In this document: piece by piece, positions 1-11,109 of the stretch
How positions within the stretch are numbered: the first letter of the stretch is position 1
Layout of the letters: the number at the start of each line of letters is the position of its first letter
Source: Armigeres subalbatus
Taxonomy: Eukaryota > Arthropoda > Insecta > Diptera > Culicidae
DNA length: 64,000 nucleotides
Assembly (NCBI RefSeq): GCF_024139115.2
Contig: NW_026943605.1
Span: 248,001-312,000, forward strand
Direction of reading: 5' to 3'
The notes under the pieces: model-generated
Databases searched by the model: none
Told to the model about the DNA's origin: nothing
What the model saw: the letters and a program-made list of their open reading frames with translations, nothing else
Position numbers and translations under genes: made by a program

Positions 1-160
1 TATCATGAGGCTAGCACGATGATACTTTTATGCCCAGGGAAGTCGAGACAATTTCCAATCCGAAAATTGCCTTGACCGGCACCGGGAATCGAACCCAGCC
101 ACCCTCAGCATGGTCTTGCTTTGTAGCCGCGCGTCTTACCGTACGGCTAAGGAGGGCCCC
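1..160 (-). mobile_element. tRNA-derived SINE (T-SINE) copy 1, cut by the window edge
   Basis: On the minus strand the head reads from about 160 downward. It has a Pol III A-box-like block (TAGCCGTACGGTAAGACG) and a B-box-like block (GGGTTCGATTCCC), as in a tRNA gene. The same ~290-bp unit recurs at 2046-2335, 19100-19395, 23803-24092 and 52109-52401. The 3' part lies beyond position 1, so no target duplication can be read. It abuts a CATA microsatellite and then the gypsy RT relic. It may belong to the Feilai group of Aedes SINEs, but I cannot verify the name. Confidence 0.85.
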
Positions 161-174
161 TACATACATACATA

Positions 175-1283
175 CAGACAATTAATTTCCTCAAATGCGA
201 ATTTCTGTTTTTCACTCCATACAAATTTATTCTCACTTCTCAACAGAATGCGAAGTGGTTCATATTTGGTGGCTAAGTGAGGTATAAATCTTCCCACGTA
301 CTTTACCAACCCAAGAAAACTTCTCTACGCGACTCTTCATCGGTTTAATTCCCTCAGGTGACAACTCATGAACAAGGAAATTGAGCTTGCTAGCATTGAA
401 CAAACATTTTTCCAGATTCAAGAGAACTCCATACTCTCTCAAGCGATTCATTAATGCTTCTAGACGTTTATCATGTTCTTCTTGCGTTGAGCCGAAAATC
501 AAATTATCATCTAGGTAGACAACTACACCTTCCAAGCCGGCGACATTTGTGTCCATTACTTTTTGAAAAAGTTCCGGAGCACAACAAATTCCGAACATAA
601 CCCGTTTGTATCTGAGAAAGTTTAATGAATTCAAAAGTAATTTATTTATTAATCTCACTTTGTTTCAAATTGATCTACAGTTACCTGGACAGACCATACT
701 TGGTAATAAAGGTAGTAATTTCTCTCGACTTTTCTGAAAGTTCAAGTTGATGGTACGATTCCTTAATGTCCAACTTGATAAACTTCTTGGCATTGCCTAA
801 ACCTCCTAAAATTTCATCAATTAACGGCAACGGATGTGACTCTCGGAGAATAGCCTGATTAGCACGTCTCATATCTACACAGATTCGCACTTCCCCAGAA
901 CTTTTCAATATTGGTACCATCGGAGAAACCCACGCCGACGGACCATGTACCTTCTCGATTATGTCCAGGTCCAATAACGATTTCAGCTTGTCATAAATGT
1001 TTCCTTCTAGTGCAATCGGTGCATGCCTGTATCCTTGTAGAACCGGTTGAACCGATTCGTTGATAGGAATTTCAACGATGATACCTTTGATTTTTGGGAA
1101 CCCGATTGGTCCGGAACCCGAAACTGACGAAATGTCGAATCCAACCTTTAGCACTTCTAGTTGTTTCGCTGTCTTGTCTCCTAGTAGATTTCGCTGTCCT
1201 TGATTAGCAATGTAGAACTTAGCATCTACCCGCTTTTGACCTACCTCAATGATCGCTGTAAACATTCCCGAAATTTGCATCGG
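175..1283 (-). pseudogene. Ty3/gypsy reverse transcriptase relic (gypsy-1 pol)
   Basis: Reverse transcriptase of a Ty3/gypsy LTR retrotransposon, which would copy element RNA into cDNA inside virus-like particles. Read from high to low coordinates it shows the N-terminal RT region with WVSPMVPILK and VRICVDMRRAN (about 990-860), LDIKESYHQLEL (about 770), REITTFITKYGL (about 700), then KRVMFGICCAPELFQKVM (about 600) and the catalytic YLDD box (about 510). A frameshift near 318 moves the frame into a segment with FVWSEKQKFAFEEI, the usual step towards RNase H, ending near 175 where repeats begin. The RT is split at 613-684 by a block treated separately. Gypsy assignment is firm; the clade is not. 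Not functional because of frameshifts and truncation. Confidence 0.85.
613..684 (-). other. intron-like 72-bp block inside the gypsy RT
   Basis: On the minus strand the RT frame runs to CCAG, then GTAACT, then 72 bases ending TTTCTCAG, then ATACAAACGG. Removing exactly the GT..AG block restores a codon for R and continues the conserved RT block in frame; retaining it gives an immediate TAA stop. The block is 76% A+T. Donor and acceptor are both preceded by CAG, so it is equally a 69-bp insertion with a 3-bp duplication. Splicing is inferred, not shown. Confidence 0.45.
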
Positions 1284-1573
1284 CTGGTGGCATAAGTGAC
1301 TAATTTTCGGTCCACAGTCTGACTGTACTCTAACACCTTAATGCCCGCGTTATTGATCTTCTTCGGTGTTTCCTCCGTGATGATATTTGTATCCGTCCCG
1401 GAATCAATAATCATGGGAACTTTAACTCCCCCTACCACAAACTCAAAAATATTTTTACCCAATGCATAAGAAATTTCTTCCGGTGATTGTTCTGCTTCTC
1501 CAATCATTCGAACTCTCTTCGGCTTGCAGTCCACCAAGCTGTTACTCGATCGTGACGTGAGTAAAATTATCAA
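1284..1573 (-). pseudogene. retroviral-type aspartic protease relic (gypsy-1)
   Basis: Aspartic protease domain that would mature the gypsy polyprotein. The active-site strand reads VPMIIDSGTDTNII at about 1420-1380, with the DSG triad in place of the common DTG/DSG motif, preceded by a FEFVVGG beta strand. It lies directly upstream of the RT on the same strand, the normal gag-pro-pol order. A one-base slip near 1280 separates its frame from the RT frame, so the polyprotein is broken. There is no good start codon; it would have been translated as part of a polyprotein. Confidence 0.75.
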
Positions 1574-1589
1574 CTAACTAGCTTATCAT

Positions 1590-1915
1590 CCCTACCGATT
1601 CAAATGCAACAGGAGTCCGGTCAATCTCCTTTACCTGCTGCTGCACATCTGCTAATGTAGATCCGAGTATGACAATTTCCTCCAACGACATATCCTTTGC
1701 CAAGATTTGACGGCGTAGATCAGAGGATTTGCAACCCTCAATAATTTGATCGATGATCCTATCATCGCCTTTACGAATATCGTATCGATCAAATTCGCAC
1801 CGTTTCGCTTGAATGCGTTAACGTAGGATAAAATCAGCGAATGCTTCATCCGACTTTTGTATAATTTGTCGAAACAGGTGGCGTTCATAGTTTCGCCAGT
1901 GCTTGAAAGATCGTG
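1590..1915 (-). pseudogene. gypsy-1 gag relic (capsid C-terminal region)
   Basis: One minus-strand frame reads through about 1825-1590 with DDRIIDQIIEGCKSSDLR followed by RQILAKDMSLEEIVILG and ADVQQQVKEIDR. This spacing of an IIDQ..EGC..LR block and a long charged helix is typical of Ty3/gypsy Gag ahead of the zinc knuckle. The longest alternative frame here (1652-1888) is a shadow. Upstream the frame decays, and the 5' side (1915-2760) is leader-like DNA interrupted by a SINE. No complete CCHC knuckle is visible, so the nucleocapsid part is probably deleted. Confidence 0.6.
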
Positions 1916-2045
1916 TTAAAGTGCGCGTCGGTTCGGTTCAAATTACGCGTTTCTCGGTATGCAAAAGTTTCTAAGCTCTAAGTGTGAGATTTTCTCTTAA
2001 TTGCGGGACAATCTACGTAATAAATGAAAGTTGATACAGTTCTTG

Positions 2046-2335
2046 GGGCCGTCCTTAGCCGTGCGGTAAGACGCGCGGCTACAAAGCAAGACCATGCTGA
2101 GGGTGGCTGGGTTCGATTCCCGGTGCCGGTCTAGGCAATTTTCGGGTTGGAAATTGTCTCGACTTTCCTGGGCATAAAAGTATCATCGTGTTAGCCTCAT
2201 GATATACAAATGCAAAAATGGTAACTTGGCTTAGAAACCTCGCAGTTAATAACTGTGGAAGTGCTCAATGAACACTAAGCTGCGAGGCGGCTCTGTCTCA
2301 GTGTGGGGATGTAATGCCAATAAGAAGAAGAAGAA
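2046..2335 (+). mobile_element. T-SINE copy 2 with perfect 13-bp target duplication
   Basis: Full-length tRNA-derived SINE: A-box-like and B-box-like blocks in the first 80 bases, a conserved body, and a (GAA)n tail. It is flanked by GATACAGTTCTTG at 2033-2045 and 2336-2348, a perfect 13-bp duplication, which fixes both ends and shows L1-type target-primed insertion. It sits in the leader region of gypsy-1. The open frames read across it are not genes. Transcription would be by Pol III from the internal boxes; mobilisation needs a LINE partner that recognises the GAA tail (inference). Confidence 0.92.
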
Positions 2336-2348
2336 GATACAGTTCTTG

Positions 2349-2760
2349 AGTGTGCGTCGGTTCGTTCGTATAAGCGCGATCCTAATTATGCAGAAGCCAC
2401 CGAGCCTGCATTGTATTAGTTTTTCTTTGTCGCGATACCATGAAGGTAAAAGGGTTTTTAAAATAGTGTTCACTTGAAAAATAGAACGGTCCCGAGGCCA
2501 CAGATTTTTGTTCTGCTTTGTGCGGTAAGTTATTCAAATAATTAAGTGCGCGATCGGACGTGTTTGAACGGTCTCAAGATCACGGAATTTTTGTTCTACT
2601 TAGTGCGGCAGTAATTGAACTATTAGTGCGCGCTAGTCAAACTACACAACTTCAACATTTTCCTACCTATTCCTTAATTGTCCTGCATTCGGACACGGCC
2701 GGCGCTGGTATTGCTTTATATTGGGTCACCAGTTTTTACACATTAGTTCCATATTAGTTC
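2349..2760. repeat. leader-like DNA with imperfect direct repeats
   Basis: No gene. Two diverged copies of a ~70-bp unit start near 2485 and 2569, both running from AACGGTC through TTTTTGTTCT to GTGCGCG. A related AGTGYGCGTCGGTTCG block occurs at about 1921 and again at 2348. This region is upstream of the minus-strand gypsy-1 gag, so it may be the element's leader or an eroded LTR. Confidence 0.4.
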
Positions 2761-2865
2761 CAAACATCATCTGTTGGTTCTCTGTGTAATTACAGCTGGC
2801 CTGGCAATAACGTAGTAGCAACCGTGGGCGGTCAATAATGCATATGCTCATGCTCATGCCACGAA

Positions 2866-3037
2866 CACGCTGGCTGCACGCGGTGGAATCGGAACTGGGG
2901 ACCCTGAACGTTCGGAGGAACTGGAGGAACATCGCCCAAGACGGACGATTATGGAGCTGTACAATACGCCTGACATAGGTGTATCGACGCTGTAGGTATC
3001 CAGGTATCCAGCTAACCAGGTATCCAGGTAGGTAGAA
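2866..3037 (+). pseudogene. 3' end of a non-LTR retrotransposon
   Basis: A short plus-strand frame encodes ESELGTLNVRRNWRNIAQD then GRLW and stops at about 2976. The L.V..W...AQDR.W pattern is the very C-terminus of the same class of non-LTR reverse transcriptases as NL-C, where the comparable sequence at about 47890-47960 is LKVQGDWKRLAQDRVQW. After the stop there is a run of GGTATCCAG-type repeats to 3037, a plausible 3' tail. Everything upstream of the last ~35 codons is missing, so it is 5'-truncated, the usual fate of such copies. Confidence 0.6.
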
Positions 3038-3051
3038 GGAACTAATCTGAC

Positions 3052-3110
3052 AAGCTCGGTGGTCTAGTGGCTACCGCTTCTGCCCTATAAGCAGGATGTC
3101 ATGGGCAGGC
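3052..3110 (+). mobile_element. fragment of a second tRNA-derived SINE (S2) head
   Basis: The stretch AGCTCGGTGGTCTAGTGGCT to the inverted CTTAYAAGCAG motif matches the head of the element at 10806-11050. It has the look of a tRNA A-box region (GGTCTAGTGGCTACCGC). It breaks off into unrelated A-rich sequence before the B box is complete. Confidence 0.5.
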
Positions 3111-3284
3111 ATTGAAAAAAATCAGATCATGAGTAAAAATCGACTAAATTCATGCCAACTTGAGGCTCTACTGCGGCCTAATCGCTAATGCTTCCTAGAT
3201 CACTGAAATTTGGCTTTCGATGATTCAAAGTTTACAGATCGTTCACCAATGGGAGACATCTGAGCGAAGCCAATCACTTGGTTA

Positions 3285-3879
3285 CCCGACTAGAAGGTCA
3301 TATCAAAATTATATCAATCTATGTTATTATGATATGCTTAATTTTTATAACAAAATTTGTTAGAAACATGGTGCAGGATGTTGTTAAAATAACTAAATTT
3401 CTATCAAAAATAACACTACTGGAAACAAAAAACTATCAAATATTATTACAATTTTATCATAAAAATAACAAATTTTGATAAAAAATTATAACAGAATCAG
3501 ATACAAAATATATTGTTTATGTGCAGTTGGAATTGTTTACAGGTCGTGATAGGTCTCCAGATTGTGATCAACAATCAGAAATTTTTGTTTTTCTATGTAC
3601 AAGAATATTTTGCGAGAACATGAAACTAACAACAAGGCAATCTTTTCAAATTATATCAGCATTGTGTTATCTATGGCTGGAGGACTTTACTACATCTATT
3701 TTAATTGCCTACTGTTGGGCAATTCGGTGTTAAGCATTTTTTAAATCATATTATGATAAAATCCTGTTACAACATTTGAAAGATAATGCTGCTAAGAACA
3801 AAATTGTATCAAAATAAGTTATAAATATCACAATATGTAAAAATTGTGTTCAGTTTCTGTTATGCTCTTTTAGTCGGGT
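3285..3879. mobile_element. 595-bp TIR element with TA duplication
   Basis: The termini are inverted: CCCGACTAGAAGGTCATA at the left and CCCGACTAAAAGAGCATA read inward from the right, 16 of 18 identical. TA lies directly outside both ends (3283-3284 and 3880-3881), as expected for Tc1/mariner- or PIF-type insertion. The interior is very AT-rich with no credible transposase, so it is a non-autonomous (MITE-like) element. The open frames at 3278-3478 and 3521-3733 fall inside it and have no recognisable domain. Confidence 0.75.
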
Positions 3880-4061
3880 ACCTAACAATGAGTGTTGTTA
3901 CCACACGTTGTTAGAAAAATCTTTTCAGACATTAGGAAAATTAAGTCGGCTATGAGAATGGAACTCTGATACACTGCATGGGAGGCTTTGATACTTTCTC
4001 TACTCCATCCCAGCAACTTCAAAGCAGAGTGAATAAACAGAACACCTGATGTGTTGTTAAT

Positions 4062-7000
4062 GTGTGTGTGTGTCATCCTCTATCCCTCACCCAACTGGGG
4101 GTGTTGGTCAAGTAGTACTACGAATAATTTGATCAGATCTCATGCTCCGTAATGGTGCCCTTTTTGTTACAAAGACTAGTACTACAAAAAGGATTCACTT
4201 CTGAAGTAAGAAAGGTTTATTCAGAAAGTGTAGGGAATGGGATGTACTAGTTGTTCGTAACAGGTACAGCAAAACTTCACAAGGACGCCCTTATTCGTAC
4301 TAACTACTCAGGGAGTAGAAGGCCGAGAAGAGCCACCGTTGCCAACTAAAGCGTGAACCGAATACCTGGGACTCCCACAATATCCGCGGCAATAGCAGCA
4401 AACGATGCCCTGTATAAAAACGTACGTATATTTTATAAGTTTATTAAGTAATTAAACAATTATAGTAAAAAGTTATTAATTGGAACGTGCTCACCGGTTT
4501 ATTTCCTCCACTATCGACATAACTTCTGTTTTGAACAAGCGAAAATCCGAATCGAGTCTATCAATATTAATTCGCTCTTTGGTAAAAAATCACCATCTTG
4601 AATAACGCTTTCTACAAGTAAATAAAAATTGAGTTTATCAGTGATTTTGAATAATTTACGAACGATCATGTTACACTTTTTTGGCAGCAAAAGCAAAATT
4701 GAAAATAGAGCTTGGTATCAGTCTCGATTATGGAGCTCAACAAGAAATGCTACTAAAGTCTAATTATACGATGCATGCAACGAAATCAGATTAAAGCGTA
4801 TTAGATTTATATGAAAATTTATCAAGTTATAGGAAGAAATCGCGTCGTTTTCTCAGACCTCTATTATTGCAGAAATAACAATACAAACGGCAAAATGGTA
4901 TGATATCTGGCAATTTTGTTCTAAAAAAGGGTTAATCCGCCTTGTTGATAACTATTGCAGAAAATCTCATCGATACTTCTTCTAAATATATACAACAGCC
5001 AAAAAAGGGGGAAATGTATACCGCAAATACAACTGTCGCATGTTGGAATTAATTTCATATCAATGTGGGAGAGGTAGGCTGACGGATGCAGAACAAGTGA
5101 TAATAGAACTTTACTAATAACTCGAATTCCATGAAGATAGAGAGTATGTAGGTAGTTTGGGAAAGATTGCTAAGAAATAACGATTGGAAACATCTCACGA
5201 AATTCTGGATCTGTCGTCTTAGGCTCTGTTGCTTTAACACATCGTTTGGTTGTCGTAAATTATTTGGAAAATTATACATTAAAGTTTTCTATCAACTGAT
5301 TTTACTATTATTTGCTACTGTATTGTTTTCATACGGAATCTTTTTTTTATGTCTTTATTATCGAGACTTTCAGCCCAAGGCTGGCTCGTCTCGATTATGC
5401 GGAATCTACTTCTAACCTAGAATTCAAAAGTTAGTTTATACTAGATTTACTCATGTGTGGATCTGTTTCATAATATTCCTTAAAATATAATAGATTGATC
5501 AAAATAAATAATAGTTTATACAAACGAAAGAAAGAATAGATTAAATATAACAACAATAATAATAATCAATAATATAAAATGTCGATGTTCCAACTATGAA
5601 AGTAGAAGTTCCATGAGATGAACCGCTATTTTTTGGAACTGGAGTATATTCACACACTGACGTGTCTGATACACGATGAACTTCCTTCAAAAGTAATATA
5701 AAATAATTTAAAATAAAAGAAATATAATACAATCCATAAAACAAATAATAGGCAATACAAGGCAGAATAAATTCTATAAAAAAATGACATATTAGAGTTT
5801 TTCATAAATCGACTAAACTACTATTTGCTACTTTTTATTGTTTCCATGTGGAATTTAATTCAAACCTGGAATTTAAAAGTTAGTTTTATAATAAGATTTC
5901 CTCATGTGTGTATTTAATCATAATATTCCTGAAAATATAATAGATTGATAAGAATTCCGAGAATCTAAAAATATCCATGAAATTATGATAAATTATTTTG
6001 ATTATAATCGAATGATTATAAATGGAAGAATTGTAAAGCTTCATAACTGTATAACTGCATCATATTAAATAACAATAACTGAGAATCGCTATATTTGTTG
6101 GGCTTTCAAGGGATAAAAATTATATACTAAATATATAGTTTCATTGAAGAAGGGTGCGAAAAACCCATTACAATAATAGGAGGAAAAGAACTAATTTGTT
6201 TTGATATTACAGTATAGATTGTCCTCGACTCTGGCCGTTCATTATAAAAGCCATAATGAGCAATATCAAATATTACGATGTGCTGTGATAACTTTGATAA
6301 TTTTAGTAAATTTCAGCCTATATATAACAGGTTGTGTTGAAGCATAACTTTATGAACATAAAGTTATGAACATTACAATATTATGAACATGATAAAAAAG
6401 AACATAAAATTAAAATAAAACCATAGTAAAAATAATTATTTTAACTAAGTAATTAATATAAGTGATAAGTATTTTAAATATGGTAATGCTCATATAGTAC
6501 AGTACCTCATGGTACCTCTACGTTAATCGAAATGTTGTCAAATTTCTCTAATCCTCTATTCACCTCTATAATGCGATCAAATAGGGGAACTTTACATGGA
6601 AATGTATGGAAATTTATGACAAAATTATAGAAAAAAAAAAGTTCGAAAATATATGCAAATATTGCGAAATACCAATTAGTGGGTTTAATTAAATAGAATG
6701 AAGGTCCATATATGTTTCTGAAACAATTAAAGTCAATATCATTCTTTGATGTAGAACCAACTTCATCATCAACACTTGATCAAACAGAAAAAATGATTCA
6801 TATTGAATTTTGGTAGGTAAGTTATGCCTCACTCCAATATAGTCCCAGATTTAAATTAATAAGGATGAATCAATAATAGTAGAATCCCTATATATAATGA
6901 ATATAATATGAGCTTGACTATCCGTAATTTATTGCATAACTGCAAGAAATTATGTTGATTCACAAGATGGCGATTGAATTTAATGATGAGTTATCCTACA

Positions 7001-8278
7001 AACATAATAAAAATAGATAACACGGTTTCCACAGACATCACGTGTCTCCATTTTATCTCACCATTTTAATTTTAATAAAACTTTCATAAACTATCGTTAT
7101 ATGTATAATTGTAATCTCATATACATGAGAATCCCATAAAGTATGGGTAAAGATTGTAAAGAATTTGAAGAAATATTCTATAGATATGATATGGAATTTA
7201 TGATATATGTAAAGTATGGGTGAAAGAAGAAGAAGAAGATGGGTGAAAAATGAGCCTAAGATTTTTTTTTTGAGGAATAGTCGTAATTCGTAAGTATTTT
7301 GCCTGCTTGGAAGAGAAAATTAGACTTTAATGATTATTTATTTAAAATTAGTCTCATCAACCGAACGCAATACAAAAGATAAGAAAATTTAGTTACCCTT
7401 GAATCCCACGCAATGGATGAGTAATGCAAAAAATATATGGATCTACAAACAAAAGCGTAAAACCTCTTCCCGCTACTTCAAATTCATTTGATCCGCGCTT
7501 GACTCCTTTTTTATGAACGATTTTAAAGCAAAGGGAATCTGTATAGTTGTTGATCTTTATATCACTCATAATAGACACATTTTTTTTTGTCGAAAACCCC
7601 ACATGTTCAACTACGACATTGTTAGTATCTAATACAAAATCAATTTACTTACCAATATAAAACCATCGGTAAAATGCGGCTGGCGAAAAATATCTGTCGC
7701 GCAATTTCAACAACACACGACCACAGGATCCCCTAATGAAGGGAACACTTACCACATTGCACCTTTAAAGTGTTTTTAACGTCAATTTACGCAAAGACTC
7801 GACGGCAGCAATCCTATTGGCCGAATGCCAATGCCTCAGTAATGCTGCCGGAATTATGAGCGCTGATAAGGATCCCGTACTGCTCGGATGACAGGGAAGT
7901 GGGCCTCGATGATAATTGCTGCCCTCTCGACCAGGTGGATTGTCGTTTTCTGATTTTCCTCGCTTAGATTAGGATTTTTTGAGACATTCTTGTAGACAGC
8001 GTTCCCGCTTGACATACGCCCCGTGGAATTTTGGAAATTTCGGATCCTTCTTACTTTTCTATGTTTCTAGGGATGGTTTGATAATCGACTTTATACGGGG
8101 AACGAATCCCGAAAAGGGATTTTATCCGTAAGTAGATGATGGGTTTCATATTGCAGTTACTTCTTCTCGAAACTAGACTCAATTTCTTGAAAATCTTGAA
8201 AGTCTTGAAAATCAGCAGGAAAATTGGAGTACCGAAAAAAACATGTCAGTTTGTTAGCGATGATTACTACGATCTCCC
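4062..8278. other. AT-rich spacer without a recognisable gene
   Basis: I see no supported coding region here. Open frames are all under 85 codons, overlap on both strands and have no domain. Points of note: an imperfect GAA run at 7225-7240, a perfect 11-bp-arm palindrome at 6344-6368, and the retroposon tail at 5363-5392. The part at 7690-8100 is less AT-rich and could be unique host DNA, but it has no frame I trust. Confidence 0.5.
5363..5392 (-). repeat. retroposon 3'-end hairpin with A tail, copy 1
   Basis: On the minus strand GAGACGAGCCAGCC TTGGGCTGAAAGTCTC folds as a double stem (GAGAC/GTCTC outside, CAGCC/GGCTG inside). It is followed by TAATAAAGACAT and an A run. The same hairpin plus TAATAAAGAC tail occurs at 29306-29346, and a diverged hairpin at 57007-57036. 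A shared structured 3' end followed by poly(A) is what a LINE or SINE terminus looks like. Confidence 0.6.
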
Positions 8279-8290
8279 AACACCTGATGT

Positions 8291-9827
8291 GTTGTTAATC
8301 GATAAATTATCGTCGTTAATTTAACGCCAACTTCGATAACGATAACGCTTTTACGATAATGCTTCGTTGACGATAAAGTGGGCGTTGAATTAACGTTATG
8401 GTTATCGAGTATTCGTTGATTTATCGATAATTATCGAGTTAACTGTAACATGTTCTATAGTTCAAAGTGCAAATATTCACAAGTTGGATTTTCAATATCT
8501 ATTTTAAAAATATTGCATCGCCTTACAGGAACGCCTGAATTAAATTGGGATTCAAGGAGGTCACCAAATTGACCAAAACATTATTTCGTTCAATCATTAA
8601 AGTTCTTACAGAGTCGCAGTTGTACACAGTAGAAAATCTGAGAGCTTTTTTAATGTCTACCTATACTTATGTTTAATCTAACATGATTAACAGAACTTCT
8701 GTTTTGAAGATCCGGAGCACCCAATTATATAAATATTTTATTACTCACAGTTTAGACTAAACTCTTTAGTCTCATCAAATCATATTGAATAGGTGACGAG
8801 GTTAGTCCACCAATCTGTTGAGAGAATGTTTTCTCGGTACTGGTGCTGCCTGGTATACAGCACAACAGATCGCTGCATCAAATATATTTCTAGTACACAG
8901 GATTTTGTTTTTACACGATTTTTTTTCGCTCGTATTTTTGATCGTGTGACTTCAATTTGCCACCAAACTCTTCGCAACATGTTTCAATAAATCCAGAATA
9001 AATCAAAGAAAAATCACAGGATAATTAATATACGTTTAACATTTAGGATGAGTGGAAAATTAAGAAAATGTAAATCGTGTAAAAACAGAATCCAGTGTAC
9101 TTGGATCCCAATATATTTCCCAGGGGTTACGTTGGATCCAGGTGAATATTCTTGCTTATACGATAAGGATTAGCAAAGGAAAGTCATCATGCTCTCTCAT
9201 TAAAAGCGTACTTATGCTACGTACTAGCACGGGTAGTGCAAATTTCCGCGATCTTCTTATTGGAACATCTAGGGTAGAGAACCATTTGGGCAGCACCCCC
9301 TATTCCCGCCAGCAAGTTTCTTTACTCGAGCACATTATAACCGAATTACTTGTTTTTTAGTACATGGCTAGTTTCTGTTGATATCTAGTGATGTACAAAC
9401 AATCAAGCCATTTGGTTGGAACGCGGTCGAGTTATTAACGTTGCGGACGGGAATAGGGGGTGCTGCCCAAATGATCTCGCTCCCTATGCTGCATAGTGAA
9501 AAAAAAACTCTAAACCACCAACAGAGAACCTCACTTCTCATCGTTTCGTAGAGTAGCAGGCATTAAGCAATCATTTTAGAGTGACCCGCTTCAATCAAAA
9601 TTGACTCTCATCAACCAGCTGCAAACAATTTGTTCCATTCTTGGCTTCTGTCAAAATTTTACACCAACATAATCTAGTAACCCCATTATCGCAAAATTAT
9701 CGAGTTAAATTACGTTAAATTATCGAGCTCCGATATCAATTCAGTTGATTCATCGTCATCGTAGCAACCGATAACGTTGATCACAATCAACTTTATCGGC
9801 GATAACGATAAATTGACGATTAACAAC
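8291..9827. mobile_element. 1.5-kb TIR element with CGATAA subterminal repeats
   Basis: GTTGTTAATCG at 8291-8301 is repeated in inverted orientation at 9817-9827, and the match continues imperfectly inwards. Both ends, about 150 bp each, are crowded with TATCG/CGATAA motifs (more than ten at each side), a pattern of subterminal transposase-binding repeats. No target duplication is clear, and no transposase is recognisable inside. A smaller inverted-repeat element (9283-9473) sits inside it. The superfamily is uncertain; hAT-like is possible. Confidence 0.6.
9283..9473. mobile_element. 191-bp MITE nested in the 1.5-kb element
   Basis: CATTTGGGCAGCACCCCC and the following TATTCCCG at the left are repeated exactly, inverted, at the right end (26 bp without mismatch). 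The interior is unrelated. No target duplication is visible next to the arms, so the true ends may be a few bases off. The strong GC of the arms contrasts with the AT-rich surroundings. Confidence 0.65.
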
Positions 9828-10805
9828 CCTAGTATTGATGTTTATGTTTTATTCTAGTAGAGCAAGCGTAACACAAATGCTCCAGTTGTAGCTTCCCTGG
9901 ATACCATACCAAGTTTGGCTTGGCGAACTCTGTTGATCGTTGTTTACGCAGCAACCATCGCTCATAATCGTTGTTTGGTATCCATCTGAGCAGTGGCGCC
10001 GGGAGTAGGTGGGACAAGTAGGACATGTCCTACGCATGCATTTTCCTGGGTGGGACAGTCAAAGCATTGTCCTACCCATGATTATGGTAAGAACGTATGA
10101 TCTCATTTGTTGGCAAGAATCTGTGTGTTAACAGAAGGTGATTTTAAAGTTAATCGCAGTCTAAACAATAATCACAGCGGTTTCAGGGATCCTAAAACAA
10201 TAGACTACTAATTATTTTCAGAACTTCAGGCAATTTAAAATCCCGAAGGCACTCGATGATGTCCAAACTTTTTATTTAACGCTGAAGAATTCCAGAGTTG
10301 TTGACATCATCAAATGAGATCAATTACAATTTTTAGGAGTATTCGTAAATAAATCACCATTGATTGATTGGATTATTAGAAGCCCACGGAAAAAAAATTC
10401 CTGCAAACCTCAAATAATGTATTAAAATCTAATCAACCTGAAACATCGCAAAGCCCACTCTGAATCTGGTCCGTAAGGGATTCTGAGCTTCCAAAAGATT
10501 CTTTGAAATCATACGATTTTTTTGGTATTTTGCTTTGAATTACTAGATCCATAACTAAATCTAAAAGATAATATGAAATTCTAGCAGTAAGTAATAATTG
10601 AACCATTAAATATTTTTTCGAATTTCTGTGACCCGTGGCTTCTCCTGGAAGCTTGTATAAATATTCGATAATTGCTAGAATTCCGTGATGTATGTCATGC
10701 TTCTTGGATTGCAATATTTGTCCAAGCGACAGTTATACTTCCAGCGGCAGTAGAATAGATAGAATGTGCATCAATTTCTCAACACGAGAACTGGACCAAA
10801 TCGGA

Positions 10806-11050
10806 GACAAGCTCGGCGGTCTATTGGCTATCGTTCCTGCTTATAAGCAGGAGGTCATGGTTTCGATAACAGGGTCGTTGCTTGCCTATTCTGTATGTTA
10901 GTTCTTTCTGTGTTTCATGTTCTACCAAAACGATTCCTACTGTTATAGCATCCACACTAACAGTTTCAAAACCTCCCGTGGCACCTATGAGAGGTCATAG
11001 AGTTCTCTGCTCCTTTCTTAAGTCCAATTTTTTCAAGAACGTGGCCAGGG
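10806..11050 (+). mobile_element. second tRNA-derived SINE (S2), copy with body
   Basis: It starts with a tRNA-like head (GCTCGGCGGTCTATTGGCTA, then CTTATAAGCAG and a degenerate B box GGTTTCGATAACAGG). Its body shares order and wording with 38953-39150: a TTCTACCAAA block, a TTCCTACTGTTA-like block, and CTCCCGTGGCA followed by TATGARAGG. The two copies are clearly diverged, so this family is older than the T-SINE. Confidence 0.6.
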
Positions 11051-11109
11051 CAGATCTTGACTGTTGGGGAGTGCCTTGCTTCCAACTAAGAGATAGTGAT
11101 TAGTTCAAA

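Noticed and set aside
2046..2120. Possible tRNA gene
   Set aside because: A and B boxes are tRNA-like, but there is no cloverleaf with an anticodon stem, and the unit is a repeated SINE with target duplications.
6344..6368. Small palindrome as a regulatory site
   Set aside because: An 11-bp inverted repeat in very AT-rich DNA is expected by chance at this scale.
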